Of a DNA stretch of 64,000 nucleotides, positions 23,366 through 34,320 are shown piece after piece. The translations under genes were made by a program, and so were the position numbers. The stretch lies in the NCBI GenBank assembly GCA_016110215.1, contig JADWQD010000004.1, positions 2,852,001 through 2,916,000 of the forward strand, given 5' to 3'. Each line of letters opens with the position of its first letter. The first letter of the stretch is position 1. Origin of the DNA: Capronia americana (lineage: Eukaryota > Ascomycota > Eurotiomycetes > Chaetothyriales > Herpotrichiellaceae). The notes below the pieces were generated by a model, which was given only the letters and a program-made list of their open reading frames with translations, searched no databases and was not told the DNA's origin.

Positions 23366-24699
23366 ATGTCTACCCCGCCTCAAGATGAGGCTGCTCAGCT
23401 TCAAGGACTGATACAGCAGCTCACCGACGCCGCGAAAGCATGCGACTACTCGCCGGGAGCAAAGGGCTACATTGCACGGACGAACGTGGCCGGCATTGCA
23501 AAGGATATCGTCCGGTTGATGATGGCACCGAGTGATATGTCCATGCACCACTCAGTCAACGTAAGTCTTTTTCTCTCCCTTCTTCTCGAGCCTAACCAGG
23601 AGAGAAGAAGAGCATTCGTGCTGATAACGCAAGGCAGATGTTGGAGATCGTGAGCATTCGCACGTTGATGAGCCTGGGGGTGTTTGAGAAGATCCCGCTC
23701 GACGGCTCCATCTCCCTGGCCGAGCTGTCCAAAGTGACGGGCGTGCAGGACTCGCTGCTCGAACGACAACTGCGCATCCTCGTCGGCACCAAATTCATCG
23801 ACCAGGACCCCACCACCTACGAGTATGTGCACACCAAGTTCTCGAGGGCGTATATCCAAGTCCCCGGGCCGGGGAACTTCTTCCAGTTCATGAACGACGA
23901 ATGCCTCAGCACCCTGGTCCACCTGCACAGCTACGTGAAGGACCGGGCACGCGAGGACAACAAACCCGTGCGAGAACCCGACGATCCGCTGCACAACCCG
24001 TACACGCGCCGCCACGGCATGGACGGCCACCCCGTGTGGGAAATCATGGCGCAGTTCCCCGACCGGCTGCGCGCCTTCCAGTTGGGATTCATGTCGCAGG
24101 AAGACTCGGTCCCGATCATCGGCTTCTACGACTTCTCGGCGCTGTATAACCCGGAGACGGACGGTGATCGCGCCACCCTAGTCGACGTCGGCGGCGGGCA
24201 AGGCCAATCCATCATTCAAATTCTAAAGGCCTTCCCAAGCTTGCAGCCCGACAGGATGGTCCTGCAGGACCTGCCCGAACCGATCGCCCAGGGCAAGGAA
24301 TCCAAGCTCCTGCCCGAGGGCGTGAAAGCCATGGTCCACGACTTCTGGACCCCTCAGCCCGTCAAGGCTGCAAAGGCCTATTTCCTCCGTCGCATCATCC
24401 ACGACTACTCGGACGAGAACTGCGTCAAGATCCTCTCGCACCTGCGCGCCGCCATGGCCCCGGACTCGAAGGTTCTGATCGCGGACATGGTGATGCCCAA
24501 GCGCGTGCAGGAGGCCGATCTCCCCGCCGCGGCCATGGACAACTGCGTCATGGTGATGGGTGGCAAGGAGCGGACTGCAGACGGCATGAAGAAGATCTTG
24601 GACGAGGCCGGGTTGAAGATGGTCAAGATCTGGCAGAGTCGAGAGGGCGGCGCGACGGGGAACATTGTCGAAGCCGTCTTGTCGTCGCAGGGAGACTAG
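23366..24699 (+). CDS. O-methyltransferase, plant-type family 2
   Basis: Exons 23366..23560 and 23638..24699 encode 418 aa; the intron is 77 bp. An N-terminal winged-helix dimerisation domain (residues about 20-140, including LAELSKVTGVQDSLLERQLR) is followed by the SAM domain. The glycine-rich loop is DVGGGQG at residues 248-254. MVLQDLPEPI and VHDFWTPQP follow. The catalytic base is His320 in LRRIIHDYSDENC. This is the architecture of fungal secondary-metabolite O-methyltransferases such as those acting on aromatic polyketides. No polyketide or peptide synthase lies in the window, so the substrate is unknown. It is divergent from the LaeA-like methyltransferase, and the pair may form a small co-regulated unit. 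Confidence 0.9.
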
Positions 24700-25055
24700 C
24701 TATGTGGGATCTGTGATTTGCTGACATGGGCTCAAGGCCAATCGATAAATAGCTACTGATGCGTAACTGCGCCACCCACCGTCGAATGAGAAACGATAGG
24801 TGCCAGGTAGCCAACCTCATATCCGTACGTGATGTGCGTCTACTTTTGGGTGGAAAGTGAGTGATGGTGCACCAATAGATATTCCCGTGTTGGGATCATG
24901 GCCTCCCGTGATTCAAGCAAACGATATCATTGCATTCAACAAAACGTGTGTGTGTAGCACAGGTATTGCCGCTCGGGCGGCCAGTCCTCTGAAGCGCCAG
25001 GGAAACATAAAACGCCAAGCGCTATGCTATTGTGTATGGTACATTGGGAGCCGTC
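24700..25055. other. Intergenic region between convergent genes
   Basis: 356 bp with nothing recognised beyond the 3' flanks of the O-methyltransferase and the Sgf11-like gene. Confidence 0.5.
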
Positions 25056-26369
25056 TCATTTCTTGCTCGCCTTGCTTGGCTTTTTGCGAGCGCCTCCCTC
25101 CCCAGCACCGGCGGCGGCACCAGTCTTTAATTTCAGCTTGATTTGTGGCTCGGAGCTCGCGTCCCTCATCGGCTTGGTGGGCGTCGCTTGTGTGGCATCT
25201 CCGTTTGCCTCCTTGCGGTTGGGGCTGCCTTCATCGTCAATGTTATTGACCTCCTTCAGTTTGCTGGGTGGAGCCTTCTTATCCGTCTTCTTGACATCTC
25301 CAGCAGCCGTCTTCTGCTTCTTGTTCTTTGCGGGCCCGCTACCGATACTCTTCTCATCATCATCGGCCTTGCGCTTAAGGCCGCCATTGGCCGCAGGTTT
25401 CGGCGAGTTTGCGCGGCTGTCGCGAGGAGTACCACCAATCTTTGCATTTGCCTCACGACCAGCAGCTCGGTCTTTCTTAAGGAAGCAGCTTCCATTCAGG
25501 TGTGTGGCAAACACGTTGACGGATTTCCAATGATCGCCAAGATGAGATTCGCGGTTGGGGCACTTTGCGGCAGGATAGTCAATCTCTTTGAACTCGAATG
25601 ACTCCCCGGGCATGGAAGACGACGGAGTCAATGGATCGGAGTTTTCTGATGCCGCAGGAGAGCCCGGGTCGTCCTTCTTTTTCTTTTTGTTCTTAAGCTG
25701 GCCTTTTACTTTGACGCCCTTCTTACGTTGACCGTGGACATCATGCTTGTCCACAATAATCATTGGCTCGGTCTTGCAGTACTGTTCGGTGGGGTCTGGA
25801 ACAGGACGAGAATTGTAGCCGACCCTGGGATATAATAGACGCCGCAGCCGACAATTGGGGCATCTGATGTGTTTTACTGTCTTCATTGGGTTGCCTTTCA
25901 GCTGGACCTGGCCGGACTTTAAAACAGCAGCGCTCGTCTCGACGGATTTATCTGTGGTGTCGTGCTCGGCTTCGTTGTCTGACTTGCGGAGTTTCTCAGC
26001 TTTCTGCTCGATTTCGACGACGGCTGTCTGCATTCGAGCGATCTTCTCTTCTTGGTGAATATCCAGGAGGATGTCGTGTAATATGCTCTCAATCGACTGT
26101 TCGAAGAGATAGACCATCTGAGTTAAGGTTAGTCGAAGAAGCTTGGACCAGTTCTCAACTCTACTGACCGCTTGTTCCTGATCAGAAGCTGTCAAGGTGA
26201 CATTAGGGGACTTGGAGTTGGACGACTTCGCCGAAGCCATGTCGGGACACTCGTTGGCTGGAGGTAGACAGTCAGATGTGATCTCCTCATCTTCCATGAA
26301 GCGCTTCCACAGGTCCGGGTCGAGGACGGCATTTCGCGGGAAAGAGACATTTGATATGCGAGGAGCCAT
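25056..26369 (-). CDS. Sgf11-like SAGA deubiquitinase-module protein
   Basis: Read on the minus strand, the frame is open throughout (437 aa). A 51-bp segment at 26168..26118 has GTCAGT, CTAACC and CTCAG, so it is probably an intron of 3n length; spliced, the product is 420 aa. The N-terminal helix FEQSIESILHDILLDIHQEE followed by KIARMQ matches the segment by which Sgf11 binds the SAGA deubiquitinase module. A CPNCRLRRLLYP block and a later KCPN...VFATHLNGSC block match the split zinc region seen in filamentous fungal Sgf11 proteins. In this copy the second Cys of the last finger seems replaced (CPNR, where relatives have CPNC). The rest is Lys-rich and disordered (poly-Lys, KRK), which fits a nuclear protein. 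The assignment rests on my recall of homologues. Confidence 0.62.
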   Translation of the reverse strand: MAPRISNVSFPRNAVLDPDLWKRFMEDEEITSDCLPPANECPDMASAKSSNSKSPNVTLTASDQEQAVSRVENWSKLLRLTLTQMVYLFEQSIESILHDILLDIHQEEKIARMQTAVVEIEQKAEKLRKSDNEAEHDTTDKSVETSAAVLKSGQVQLKGNPMKTVKHIRCPNCRLRRLLYPRVGYNSRPVPDPTEQYCKTEPMIIVDKHDVHGQRKKGVKVKGQLKNKKKKKDDPGSPAASENSDPLTPSSSMPGESFEFKEIDYPAAKCPNRESHLGDHWKSVNVFATHLNGSCFLKKDRAAGREANAKIGGTPRDSRANSPKPAANGGLKRKADDDEKSIGSGPAKNKKQKTAAGDVKKTDKKAPPSKLKEVNNIDDEGSPNRKEANGDATQATPTKPMRDASSEPQIKLKLKTGAAAGAGEGGARKKPSKASKK

Positions 26370-27227
26370 TCTGCGAAGAAGACGAGAGGGGTGAAATGAG
26401 AGCCACAGCCAGCTGTGCAGGTGCTCAAAGGGTGATATGGGAAGAGAGTGTCTTTGCCCTTGCCCTACAGGTGTACAACCCTTGAAGGAAAATAGATGAA
26501 ATCACAGGGAGGGCCAAAAACACCATGCAGTCTGGACTATTGAAGCCCATAATAAAAGCAGTGTATGAAAATCCCTCGTGCTGCATCCTATTGTCCGGCA
26601 GTATCTTCACTTACCTGTCTTGAGTTGTGTGTGGCAGACTCCCACCTTATTTGCCTCGTGGCTATTCAAACACCTTCACTCCCTGCCGCACCCGACAATC
26701 CTCTACTCATTCAATAGCATGCATGGAAGTCTTGAAGATTTCTTGGATTGTCTAGCTCGGATTCGACCGGAAACGGGTTGGTCTGATCGACGTGCAGAAG
26801 CGTGTGCGCACTGAGGAAAAAGGACTTCGACGGTCTCGTTGAGGCTCGTGACAACCAGGCGGTTACCTCGTGTCGAGAAGCTGAGATATTGGTTGTAGTA
26901 TAAGACTTCGAGGAGTGCCCTGCAGCTTAACCAAGACGGCTACACATACAAGCCTAGCATATATTTTCAACGCATGTGTGCGGATGTCAAGTGGGTGCGG
27001 CGACGCAGGATGCAGAATGAAAAAGGCCGGTCCGGGGATTGCCTAGGGTTCGCTAAGGTTCAGATTAAGCATCGATAAGTTTGTTCCTAGTGCCGGTAGC
27101 AACCGTGCCGATCGTAAACTCCTTTGCAGCAGGCGCGCGTCTGCTTCTGTCTTTGCATGAAACAATTAATCAACCAAGCCATCGACATCGACATCGACAG
27201 GGCGAGAATGGATGAATTCCTTGCACA
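26370..27227. promoter_or_regulatory. Divergent intergenic region (Sgf11-like / acetyltransferase)
   Basis: 858 bp between two divergent starts. No gene is supported. A short CGACAT triplication lies at about 27181-27197, close to the acetyltransferase leader. Confidence 0.45.
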
Positions 27228-28091
27228 ATGCCTCAAGCCAGTCTCCTGTCCTATTTCACCAAACCGGTGACAGCGGTGACGCCTGTTCAGGCGGACTTGG
27301 AGCGAAATCGTCGGGCCGAGAATCATCAAGTTCAGACCAAGCATGTCGCGTCTGCCGGCTCCTCATTGAGCCGCGGACCAAGCATAGTCGACACATTGCA
27401 AAACCAGGGTGCCCAGAGCTCAGTCGATCCAGCAGAATGCACGTCAGAAGGCCCACAGCGCAAGGTTCGAGCCACGACTCCGGTGAGACGCAAAGAGGAA
27501 CTCGAGAACAATTGTCCACCGACGGAAGCTGCTTCAAACCCCAAGCGATACTCGCCAGGAATCATCCAGATCCCCCATGTCCCAGGAGCGGCCATTTCTC
27601 CCGTCTCAGAAGACCATCTACAGGCGATACGACGATTAACAGCCACCACCCTGCCAGTTCGATACAGTGACGCATTCTTCAAGACGACGGTGACCGACCC
27701 AGTCGCACAACAATTATCTCGCGTTTCTCTGTACGAGTCGGAACCCATTGGCTGGATTCGATGCCGCCTAGAGCCATTCACTGTAAACAGCGCTTTCGCT
27801 ACGAAGACGAATCCTCCATTGTCGCAGATCTACATTCAAGCACTAACCCTGCTTTCACCTTACCGAACCTTGGGCATCGCAACATTACTTTTGAACGAGG
27901 TGCTGTCCTCAGCAAAGTTGCTGGTAGAGGACCCCATCTGCATTTACGCCCACGTCTGGGAGAGGAACGAAGATGCGCTGGACTGGTATGCCAAGCGTGG
28001 CTTCAAACGCGTCATGCTGGTGGAGCGTTATTACACGAGGTTGAGACCAAGTGGTGCGTGGATTGTTAGGAAGGAGCTTCGTGACGCCTGA
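27228..28091 (+). CDS. Naa50-like GNAT acetyltransferase with N-terminal PIP box
   Basis: A single exon of 287 aa. The C-terminal half (about residues 120-287) is a GNAT domain most like N-alpha-acetyltransferase 50: IYIQALTLLSPYRTLGIATLLL holds the acetyl-CoA loop (R-T-L-G-I-A), then YAHVWERNEDALDWYAKRGF, then the aromatic YYTRLRPSGAW. Naa50 acetylates nascent N-termini and supports sister-chromatid cohesion in animals. The extreme N-terminus reads MPQASLLSYF. Residues 3-10 match the PCNA-binding PIP box Q-x-x-L-x-x-Y-F exactly, and a disordered Ser/Pro/Gln linker follows. No C2H2 finger of the Eco1 type is present. Together this suggests an acetyltransferase recruited to PCNA, which is inference. 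The start is fixed because the PIP box begins at residue 3. Confidence 0.82.
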   Translation: MPQASLLSYFTKPVTAVTPVQADLERNRRAENHQVQTKHVASAGSSLSRGPSIVDTLQNQGAQSSVDPAECTSEGPQRKVRATTPVRRKEELENNCPPTEAASNPKRYSPGIIQIPHVPGAAISPVSEDHLQAIRRLTATTLPVRYSDAFFKTTVTDPVAQQLSRVSLYESEPIGWIRCRLEPFTVNSAFATKTNPPLSQIYIQALTLLSPYRTLGIATLLLNEVLSSAKLLVEDPICIYAHVWERNEDALDWYAKRGFKRVMLVERYYTRLRPSGAWIVRKELRDA

Positions 28092-28760
28092 AATCAATGT
28101 GATAGACAATGAGCTTATTCCCATGAGATGAAAACTGTTGGAGTCTACAACGTAGAGTCGATACTTTGTCTCTGCAATCTCTATTTGAGTGATCCTTGGT
28201 CCAGCAGATTCAGAGCGCGGGAGGCGAGGCATAATCAATAGGGCTCGAGCAAAGCACAGTTTCTCCCATCCGCAGCATCAAAAATGGACTCGCAAGCTTT
28301 GGTGATTGTATTCCGGAAAAGCCCATGCGCACCAGGGCGTCCCCATCGCGGGGCGCGAAGACAATATTCTTTGAGACGGCCACCAGACTCTCAGCTCGAG
28401 ATCCGTATGTGGCCATGTTCTTCTTCAGAGATTGGCGGTACTGGAGTGAAGCCTTGCCCGCCAGCACAACGAATACCACGGAATCGAAGCGCGATTGAAG
28501 GGATGCATGCGTGGCCGACGAGCCGACAGAAAGATCATTCAGTGAGATCGTCCCCCAACGTGATCAAGATTGACGAGCAGGAGCTTCGCCAGTAATAGTT
28601 GCAGGATCGGAACGCGCAAAGAGTTTGCAGGAAACTGGTAGTACTTCTCCCTAACCCGGATTTTCTGTTCTTTTCCCACCCTCCCAACGATTTATGTACA
28701 TCACCCTTTCTGCCTTGTGGTTAAGACAAACAAAGGCTCTCGGGGTATATGGTCGAGCAT
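28092..28760. other. Spacer between convergent genes, with a possible small frame
   Basis: Between the acetyltransferase stop and the Mic19 stop. One short plus-strand frame (28325-28498) reads as protein-like and is listed separately; opposite-strand frames of similar length exist. Confidence 0.45.
28325..28498 (+). CDS. Possible small protein, 57 aa, unrecognised
   Basis: From ATG 28325 to TGA 28498. The frame stays open upstream to about 28233 without another Met. The middle is aromatic and charged (RDPYVAMFFFRDWRYWSEAL), unlike typical random frames. I recognise no family. It may be the last exon of a spliced gene or a chance frame, and confidence is low. Confidence 0.22.
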   Translation: MRTRASPSRGAKTIFFETATRLSARDPYVAMFFFRDWRYWSEALPASTTNTTESKRD

Positions 28761-29502
28761 TCAGAGCACAGAGGAAACGTAATTCTCTTCCAGTTTCCGC
28801 ACCTCCCGCTTGAATATCTCGACTTCCTTCCAACAGTCGAGCGGCTTTCGGTCGTTTATTCGTAGGCAAGAGATAACGTCTTGTCTCCTAACGCCATCGT
28901 TAGCTCTATACCGCATATCCCGTACAGAGTTGTCACGCACGCATTCTCGACTTCCTTTGGTAGCTCTTTTAAGCTCTTCCGCTGTCCCAGTTGTTGCTTG
29001 AGTTTTTCAATCTCTTGTTGTACTTTCTGACTTGATTGAGCTTTTCGCTTCTGCTCTTCGTCGTTCTGTATGCCCGGGATCAAATCTTTTGGCGATACCG
29101 AGCTTGAGTCCGAGGACGACTCCTCCGCGATCTTCTTCCGGATTGCCTCGAGGGCGGCAGACTCGTGCTTTTTGATCTTTTCAAGCTCTTCGGCTACGCG
29201 CTGCTGGATGTGTAGCTCTAATGTTTTTGCGCGGGTGGAGTTCGTCTGTGGTAGGCCAGGTCGTAAGCATGCGCTCTTCCTAGCAGTGCGGAGGGTGAAC
29301 TTAGCATACTTCTGCAGATGCCTGAAGAGAGTCAATCAGCCTGGGAAGAGGTTAGCGAGCTTCCGACCAAACAACACGCAGCCCCGACATCGAGTTCTGT
29401 GCACAGCAAGCACCAGACTTACTCTTGAGAGAATTGGATAGGTGTATCACTGGCGAAAACATGCTTGGTCGACTCGTCGGGTTTCGACTGTCCCGCGCCC
29501 AT
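28761..29502 (-). CDS. MIC19: MICOS subunit Mic19
   Basis: Four exons on the minus strand: 29502..29423, 29340..29310, 29245..28941 and 28887..28761 (180 aa), with introns of 82, 64 and 53 bp. Mic19 is a peripheral inner-membrane protein of the mitochondrial contact site and cristae organising system. The start MGAGQSKP is an N-myristoylation consensus, as in known Mic19 proteins, which fixes the start. KHVFASDTPIQFSQELIDSL and TNSTRAKTLELHIQQRVAEE match the family. A coiled-coil middle follows (about residues 55-130). The C-terminal CHCH-type motif is C-x10-C in SCLRINDRKPLDCW, as in yeast. The 31-bp second exon and the last intron are both required to reach this motif; without splicing the frame ends early. 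The call is firm. Confidence 0.9.
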
Positions 29503-29994
29503 CTTTGCGGCAACTCCGGCTGTTCTAGGGAGGAAGGTCGATGCTAGTAAATCATGACATACCCTTACGCGAGTAAACGGCTGGGTAGAGGTCTGTAGGT
29601 TAAGAAGAATACCTTGCTGTTGCTCGTCAACCTCGAGAGCTCCGAATGCGAACTCCATAGGGTGGAGGAAAATAATGGCTTGGCATTGCTTAAAGTTCAC
29701 GTGCGGCTCACCTGCGCGTGCCTTTTTAACGCAGAGACAACCTCGTACTCTTGTACTACGTAGCAAACTTCCTCTCACCTTTGCACCCACCTCGTTCACT
29801 CTTAACACATTGGGACAGTAGTAGGGTATAGTCTCAACCCAGTGTTAGTCAGCTGGTTGGACTTGTATGTCGGTCTGGAGTAGAAAGGTACTGATGGGGT
29901 GGAACAACAAAAGATCTTAGGTGGAAGTTACACCTCGTCTCGTGTCATCTGTGTCTAAGATTTCCACATGCTCTATCATTCAGAGATATACCAC
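29503..29994. other. Intergenic region upstream of Mic19
   Basis: 492 bp. The frame of Mic19 exon 1 is open upstream on the minus strand for about 100 codons, but without conserved sequence, so I read it as leader. Nothing else is recognised. Confidence 0.5.
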
Positions 29995-30938
29995 TTAATC
30001 GCTAATTAAGCTAGCGCTGCAATACCCGTCCTCGACAGGGTGATCAACGGCGAACAAAGTCGTGTTGAACAACCAACAATTGCCTCCTTGCCAAAATGAC
30101 ATGCGAGTGTTGAACGTAAGGGAGCTGCATACCGTGGTTCCCCACCAACTGTTCATAAGATCACAAGCCTCTATGCACCGATCCACACCGTACGCGTAGA
30201 TCTCAGCTATGGTAATGAGGCCAGAACCTGCTCCGTCGATGTCATTGTCCCCAACGCTGCCGCCTCGGTACTCGCGTCCACACTCGTACACGAAAAGGCT
30301 CGAAGAAGGAGCATGGAAGTTTGTCGTGTTGAGTGCCGGACAGTCCAGAGCCGTTGTGTTAACGTCTACTGGCGCAGCGACGGTGTAGTCATTCAACGGG
30401 AAGTCCGTGGGATTGGCGGAGGAGGAGGAAGCAGAAGAGGTGGCGCTGGCGGTGGAGGAGGGAGCAGAAGATGTGGTTATTGTGGGTAGGCTCGTCGTTG
30501 CGGTTGATGATGAGAACAAATCGCCCTGTGAAGTCGCATCTGCACTAGAACTTGCCGAACGTCAGACTTGGTCTTACACGCCAGTCGAGCGGCATTGAGT
30601 GCCTACCATTGATCTTTTTTGCAACTGGCTAACGTCCCTCCTAGAGCCCCTCCGAGGATTGCGCCCATCAGGATGGCAGTGACGAGAGCGACCGTGGCGC
30701 CGAATGCCAACGGCTTTAATCCATAGACTCGAGCAGGGCGCGACGGAGGCTCAGGCTCGCTCAGGAAACCCTCATATGCTTCTTTTCGATTCAGGTCCCC
30801 TTTGGGAAGGTGTTCTGTGTTGCTTTGCAAATAAGGATTGAATGTACTTTGCGAGCCTTGTGCGGAGTCTCTGGCTTCGAGATCCGGTTGCAGGCCTTCA
30901 GCAGCATGGTTGACTTCTAGGCCTGGTTGTGAACCCAT
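29995..30938 (-). CDS. Single-pass membrane protein with Ser/Thr stalk and Cys-rich domain
   Basis: Exons 30938..30607 and 30544..29995 on the minus strand (62-bp intron) encode 293 aa. The first 75 residues are hydrophilic and have no signal peptide. One transmembrane segment follows (AFGATVALVTAILMGAILGG). A Ser/Thr-rich stalk of about 45 residues comes next, then a C-terminal domain with several Cys and Trp residues (YECGREYRGGS, DRCIEACD, WWGTTVCSSL, GGNCWLF) and N-glycosylation sites. The topology suggests type II, with the Cys-rich domain outside. The Cys pattern is reminiscent of PAN/apple domains and recurs in many uncharacterised fungal surface proteins, but I cannot assign a function. 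Confidence 0.72.
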
Positions 30939-32367
30939 GTCTAGAACTCTTCGGCAGCTGTTGGTGGAGTTTTCAACAAGAACAGTGAAAACATGACAGA
31001 AAGTAAACCTACCGTCCCATGAAGAGTCACGATGGGAACAGAGCGCGCCTCAGAGAGAGGCGGCCATAATAGGGACCCGATGCATGAATCTTGTACCTGG
31101 ACTTTCCCGGCATAAGATTGCGAGGTATATCTGCCTAGCTGTTTCAAAGAATAGTCTGGGAAGATCATTGAGGTTACTGCATCCATATCCCGTGCGTGAT
31201 AACCAAGATAACCAAGCTTTGTGCCGAATTCTGCAGCCCCCACGAATGGTGAAACAGAAGTGATCTCGCCCGAGCCAGCGGGGCGGCATTACCCCTGTCA
31301 CTGTCCGGGGTACTTGGGGCCGTTGGCAGTACAAGGGGAATCAATGACTACCAAATAATATGCATCTTCCTTTCATTCACCTTCTCCTGAGCATGGAAGC
31401 CAGAACATCGATAATAGTGGGATATATATGCGGGTACGTGTCACAACATGAATCTCAACAAATGTTCTCGCCTCCGAAATTTGTTATCTCCAGTGACGAA
31501 AATGGGAGGTTGCGTCCCATGCAAATCGCACTACGAACAAGCAAAAAGAATCTCAGGAATCCCATAAAACAAAAGAATATGGGGGCACCACGGATACATT
31601 ACAACGACAGCCCCAACATAAATTGTGGCCAGAGCTGTCGTTGTGGTGTCTCCAGGATCCCCCGATCTTCAATGGCAAGAATCGAGGATGAAATATGCAA
31701 GTCAACAATCATTCAAGTCTGGAATTAGTGTCACGGCGCTGAACCCCTAGGCCACGTTCTACTCTCATCAATTCACAGCTCCGTCGACAGAATATGCCTA
31801 ATACAAGTGTCTATGGGCAGAGTCTTACGCTGGCATGAACCACTAATTGCACAGTAGATCCAATCATGTTTCAGCCATGCCAGACAAAGCATGCGGCTCT
31901 GCGGCGGCTTACTACTGTGAAGAAGGGAGTTATCTGATGGGCTCAATGGTGACGATAACTGGCAGTGCAACTCCAGGGAGATACAACCATCCGCACAAAC
32001 GAGAGTTTGTCTTGGAAAGGCAACAAATCCACGGCTTGGGAGTTTTGTAATATGGAAGAAGTATTCAGTATACCACTCCAACCACGGACGTCGAGGTAAG
32101 CCACTCACGGGACGGAGTAAGCGCCTCGTGGTTCTGGTGAGGTGAGCCGATCGACACTTCGAAAACCAGTCGGCCGAACGACAACTGGCTTACGTATCTG
32201 GACCCCCGCGGCATTCCCCTTGAGGAACGATCCATCCGCAGACAGCTCAGCCTTGCCATCTACTGTATATCACAGCACATCCCTCCCTGACTTTCAAGCT
32301 GAAGCTGTCCCGGACACAACTTCGTCCCACCAGAAGCTCTGATAATAGGCACAAAGTCCAAACAGAA
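30939..32367. promoter_or_regulatory. Divergent intergenic region, no supported gene
   Basis: 1.4 kb between divergent starts of the Cys-rich membrane protein (-) and the EthD-like gene (+). Frames up to 122 codons exist without recognisable content. Confidence 0.5.
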
Positions 32368-33851
32368 ATGACAACCCTCTCCCAAATCGTCCGCTTCGTC
32401 CTCCCACCCAGCAAAACCAAGGCTTCGGAATTTCTCAAACTCCGCCAACGTCTCGCAAACTCCCATGGCATTCGGGACCAATTTTTCGGATATGTCGTTC
32501 CTGTCGAAGGCGCAGGCTTACCTATCAGAGACCATGAGATGTGCTGGGTGATCCGTACGTTATGTCTCCCACTTGCCGCCGTTTTCACGTCTCCTCGGAT
32601 GGCGTGGCCAGGTTGTTGGAGACGCTATGTCCCCTAGCCCCGGCCATCGACTTACTGGGCCATGGGAGATGTTGGTCTTCATGATATCACGGATCTGGAG
32701 GGTGCCTACCACAATATCCAGAAAGACTCTCTTTTCCATCGACCTTAATTGAGAGTCACCTGGCCGTGAGGATACGGAACCATTCCAGAATTTGCACTTT
32801 AGCTCCTTCCTTTCTTTTCACGCTACAGTGAAGCCCTCCCTGTCTCACGCAGCTTGATCATCATCCATAGGTTGCATCGCCAATGCAATCTAGCAAAGAC
32901 TGACTCATTTGACACACTACCGAGCAGAATGGCCCCACGCGTCCACCCTTTCTGTGACGGCGTCACAATTCAGATCGCAACTCCACGACCTCGTATCCTC
33001 AAACAACGCCGAAGCCACAGACGCATCAGAAGCCCGTTCTCTGGTCTTCTCCTTCCCGGACACCGAAGTCCCAGAACTAGACAAAGCACTGGCCGCACCG
33101 ATCTGTGAGTTTGTATGTCGCCCGTGCACTCTTGCAGCCTCGCCTCGCTTCTCTCCTATTTCATTCATCATCGTCTTCCCCTTCTTCTTGGTCTTGGTCT
33201 TGGCCTTGGTCTTGTTCCCCATCATATCACTAACCTGACCCCACCAAGGCGATCATCAACCTATCCTCCACGACGCCCAAGTCCGAGACCTCCTTCAACC
33301 ATTCCATGAACAAGACCTTCACGGACTGTTACCTCACTGAAGGTTTCCGCGGCGGAGGCTGGTCCTACGCGCTCAACACAAACGACACGAACGGGACGGT
33401 CGCCGACACGCCCGCCGAAGCTGACGAGGTAGAAGCCGAGAAGAGGCGCCTGGCATGTTATTACCTGGGTTGGGAATCTATCGAGGTGAGAAAGCCAAGC
33501 TATCCTGGAACGTTGAGTCATTCATGCCTTCGACGACTGTGCCCCCCTTTTCATCTTCTCCCTTTCATCCTCTTATTCTTGCGCTCCCTCCACGGCCTAC
33601 GTCTGTAGTTCGGAATCAGAGCCGGGTACTACCGCAACAAGCAAGCAAGCAAGCAAGCAGGCAGAGTCCAGAGCCGTTCAGATGATCCAAGGGAAATAAT
33701 TAAGCTGACAGATTGTATCGCATCGCAGCACCACCATGCATATGCCCGAACCGCGCTGTTCGCCGAAGAGATCGACAAGTTGGCTCCGCATTTCGGACCC
33801 GGGACTGGGGCTTGGTACGTTCGGTTTGAGAGGCACGGAAATACTCAATAA
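32368..33851 (+). CDS. EthD/ABM-like dimeric alpha-beta barrel protein
   Basis: I propose four exons: 32368..32554, 32928..33112, 33249..33485 and 33729..33851 (243 aa). The introns are unusually long for this window (373, 136 and 243 bp), but all are GT-AG and join conserved blocks: HEMCWVI to QWPH, PICEF to AIINL, and YYLGWESIE to HHHAYARTALFAEEI. The order matches a fungal family of two tandem ferredoxin-like (dimeric alpha-beta barrel) repeats: repeat one with QFFGYVVPVEG, repeat two with FTDCYLTEGF and GWSYALNTN. The C-terminus is GTGAWYVRFERHG. Members are small cytosolic proteins of unknown substrate, sometimes annotated as stress-response or monooxygenase-like. The exon junctions are inferred from homologue memory; the 373-bp intron is the weakest. 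Confidence 0.68.
33637..33662. repeat. CAAG tandem repeat in an intron
   Basis: About six tetranucleotide units (CAAG/CAGG) lie inside the third intron of the EthD-like gene, where length variation would be tolerated. A CTTGGT-type repeat lies in its second intron (about 33184-33220). Confidence 0.8.
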
Positions 33852-34320
33852 CAAGTTTAACTGATCGGTGATGGGTCCTTAATCGACGGGCTGGGTTGAT
33901 TACACACAGCGGTTCTTGACTTATGATTTCTTACATCTTAATGGTAGAGATTTATGCTCTGGCTTCTTGCGTACGTGTGTGCCTTCTCGTTGGGTTTGCC
34001 AGGTGTGCACTGAACAGCAACATTAACTAGTTGATGTGCTTGCAATAAGACATCGGATGAGTGACCATCGACGTCGACGTGCAATCTCATCTATGGTGAG
34101 TGGCTTCATTAAGATTAATGTAATCTCTACAAAGCTCGTCGAGTACAGTACACCGGTGCGTGCCCTCCCCATCTGACAATCCAAGGCTTTTGTGCAAGTG
34201 AATGTACAGCAGAACATCTGAAAGTAAGCCAGGTCTCACTTCCCTTCAAAGACTCCAAGCATGCCGCATGATAATCAAGTTTGACACAGAATGTCCAAGA
34301 ATCCAATGTCCGTCTTCCCG
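33852..34320. other. Spacer between convergent genes
   Basis: 469 bp with nothing recognised; presumably the 3' flanks of the EthD-like gene and the kinase. Confidence 0.5.

Noticed and set aside
21505..24699. A secondary-metabolite biosynthetic cluster
   Set aside because: Only two methyltransferases are present. No polyketide synthase, peptide synthetase, terpene cyclase, P450 or transporter is nearby; the flanking genes are a trypsin-fold protein and a SAGA-like protein.
28210..28479. A 90-codon minus-strand frame opposite the small plus-strand frame
   Set aside because: No homology. Its openness mirrors the plus-strand reading, and I could not favour it.
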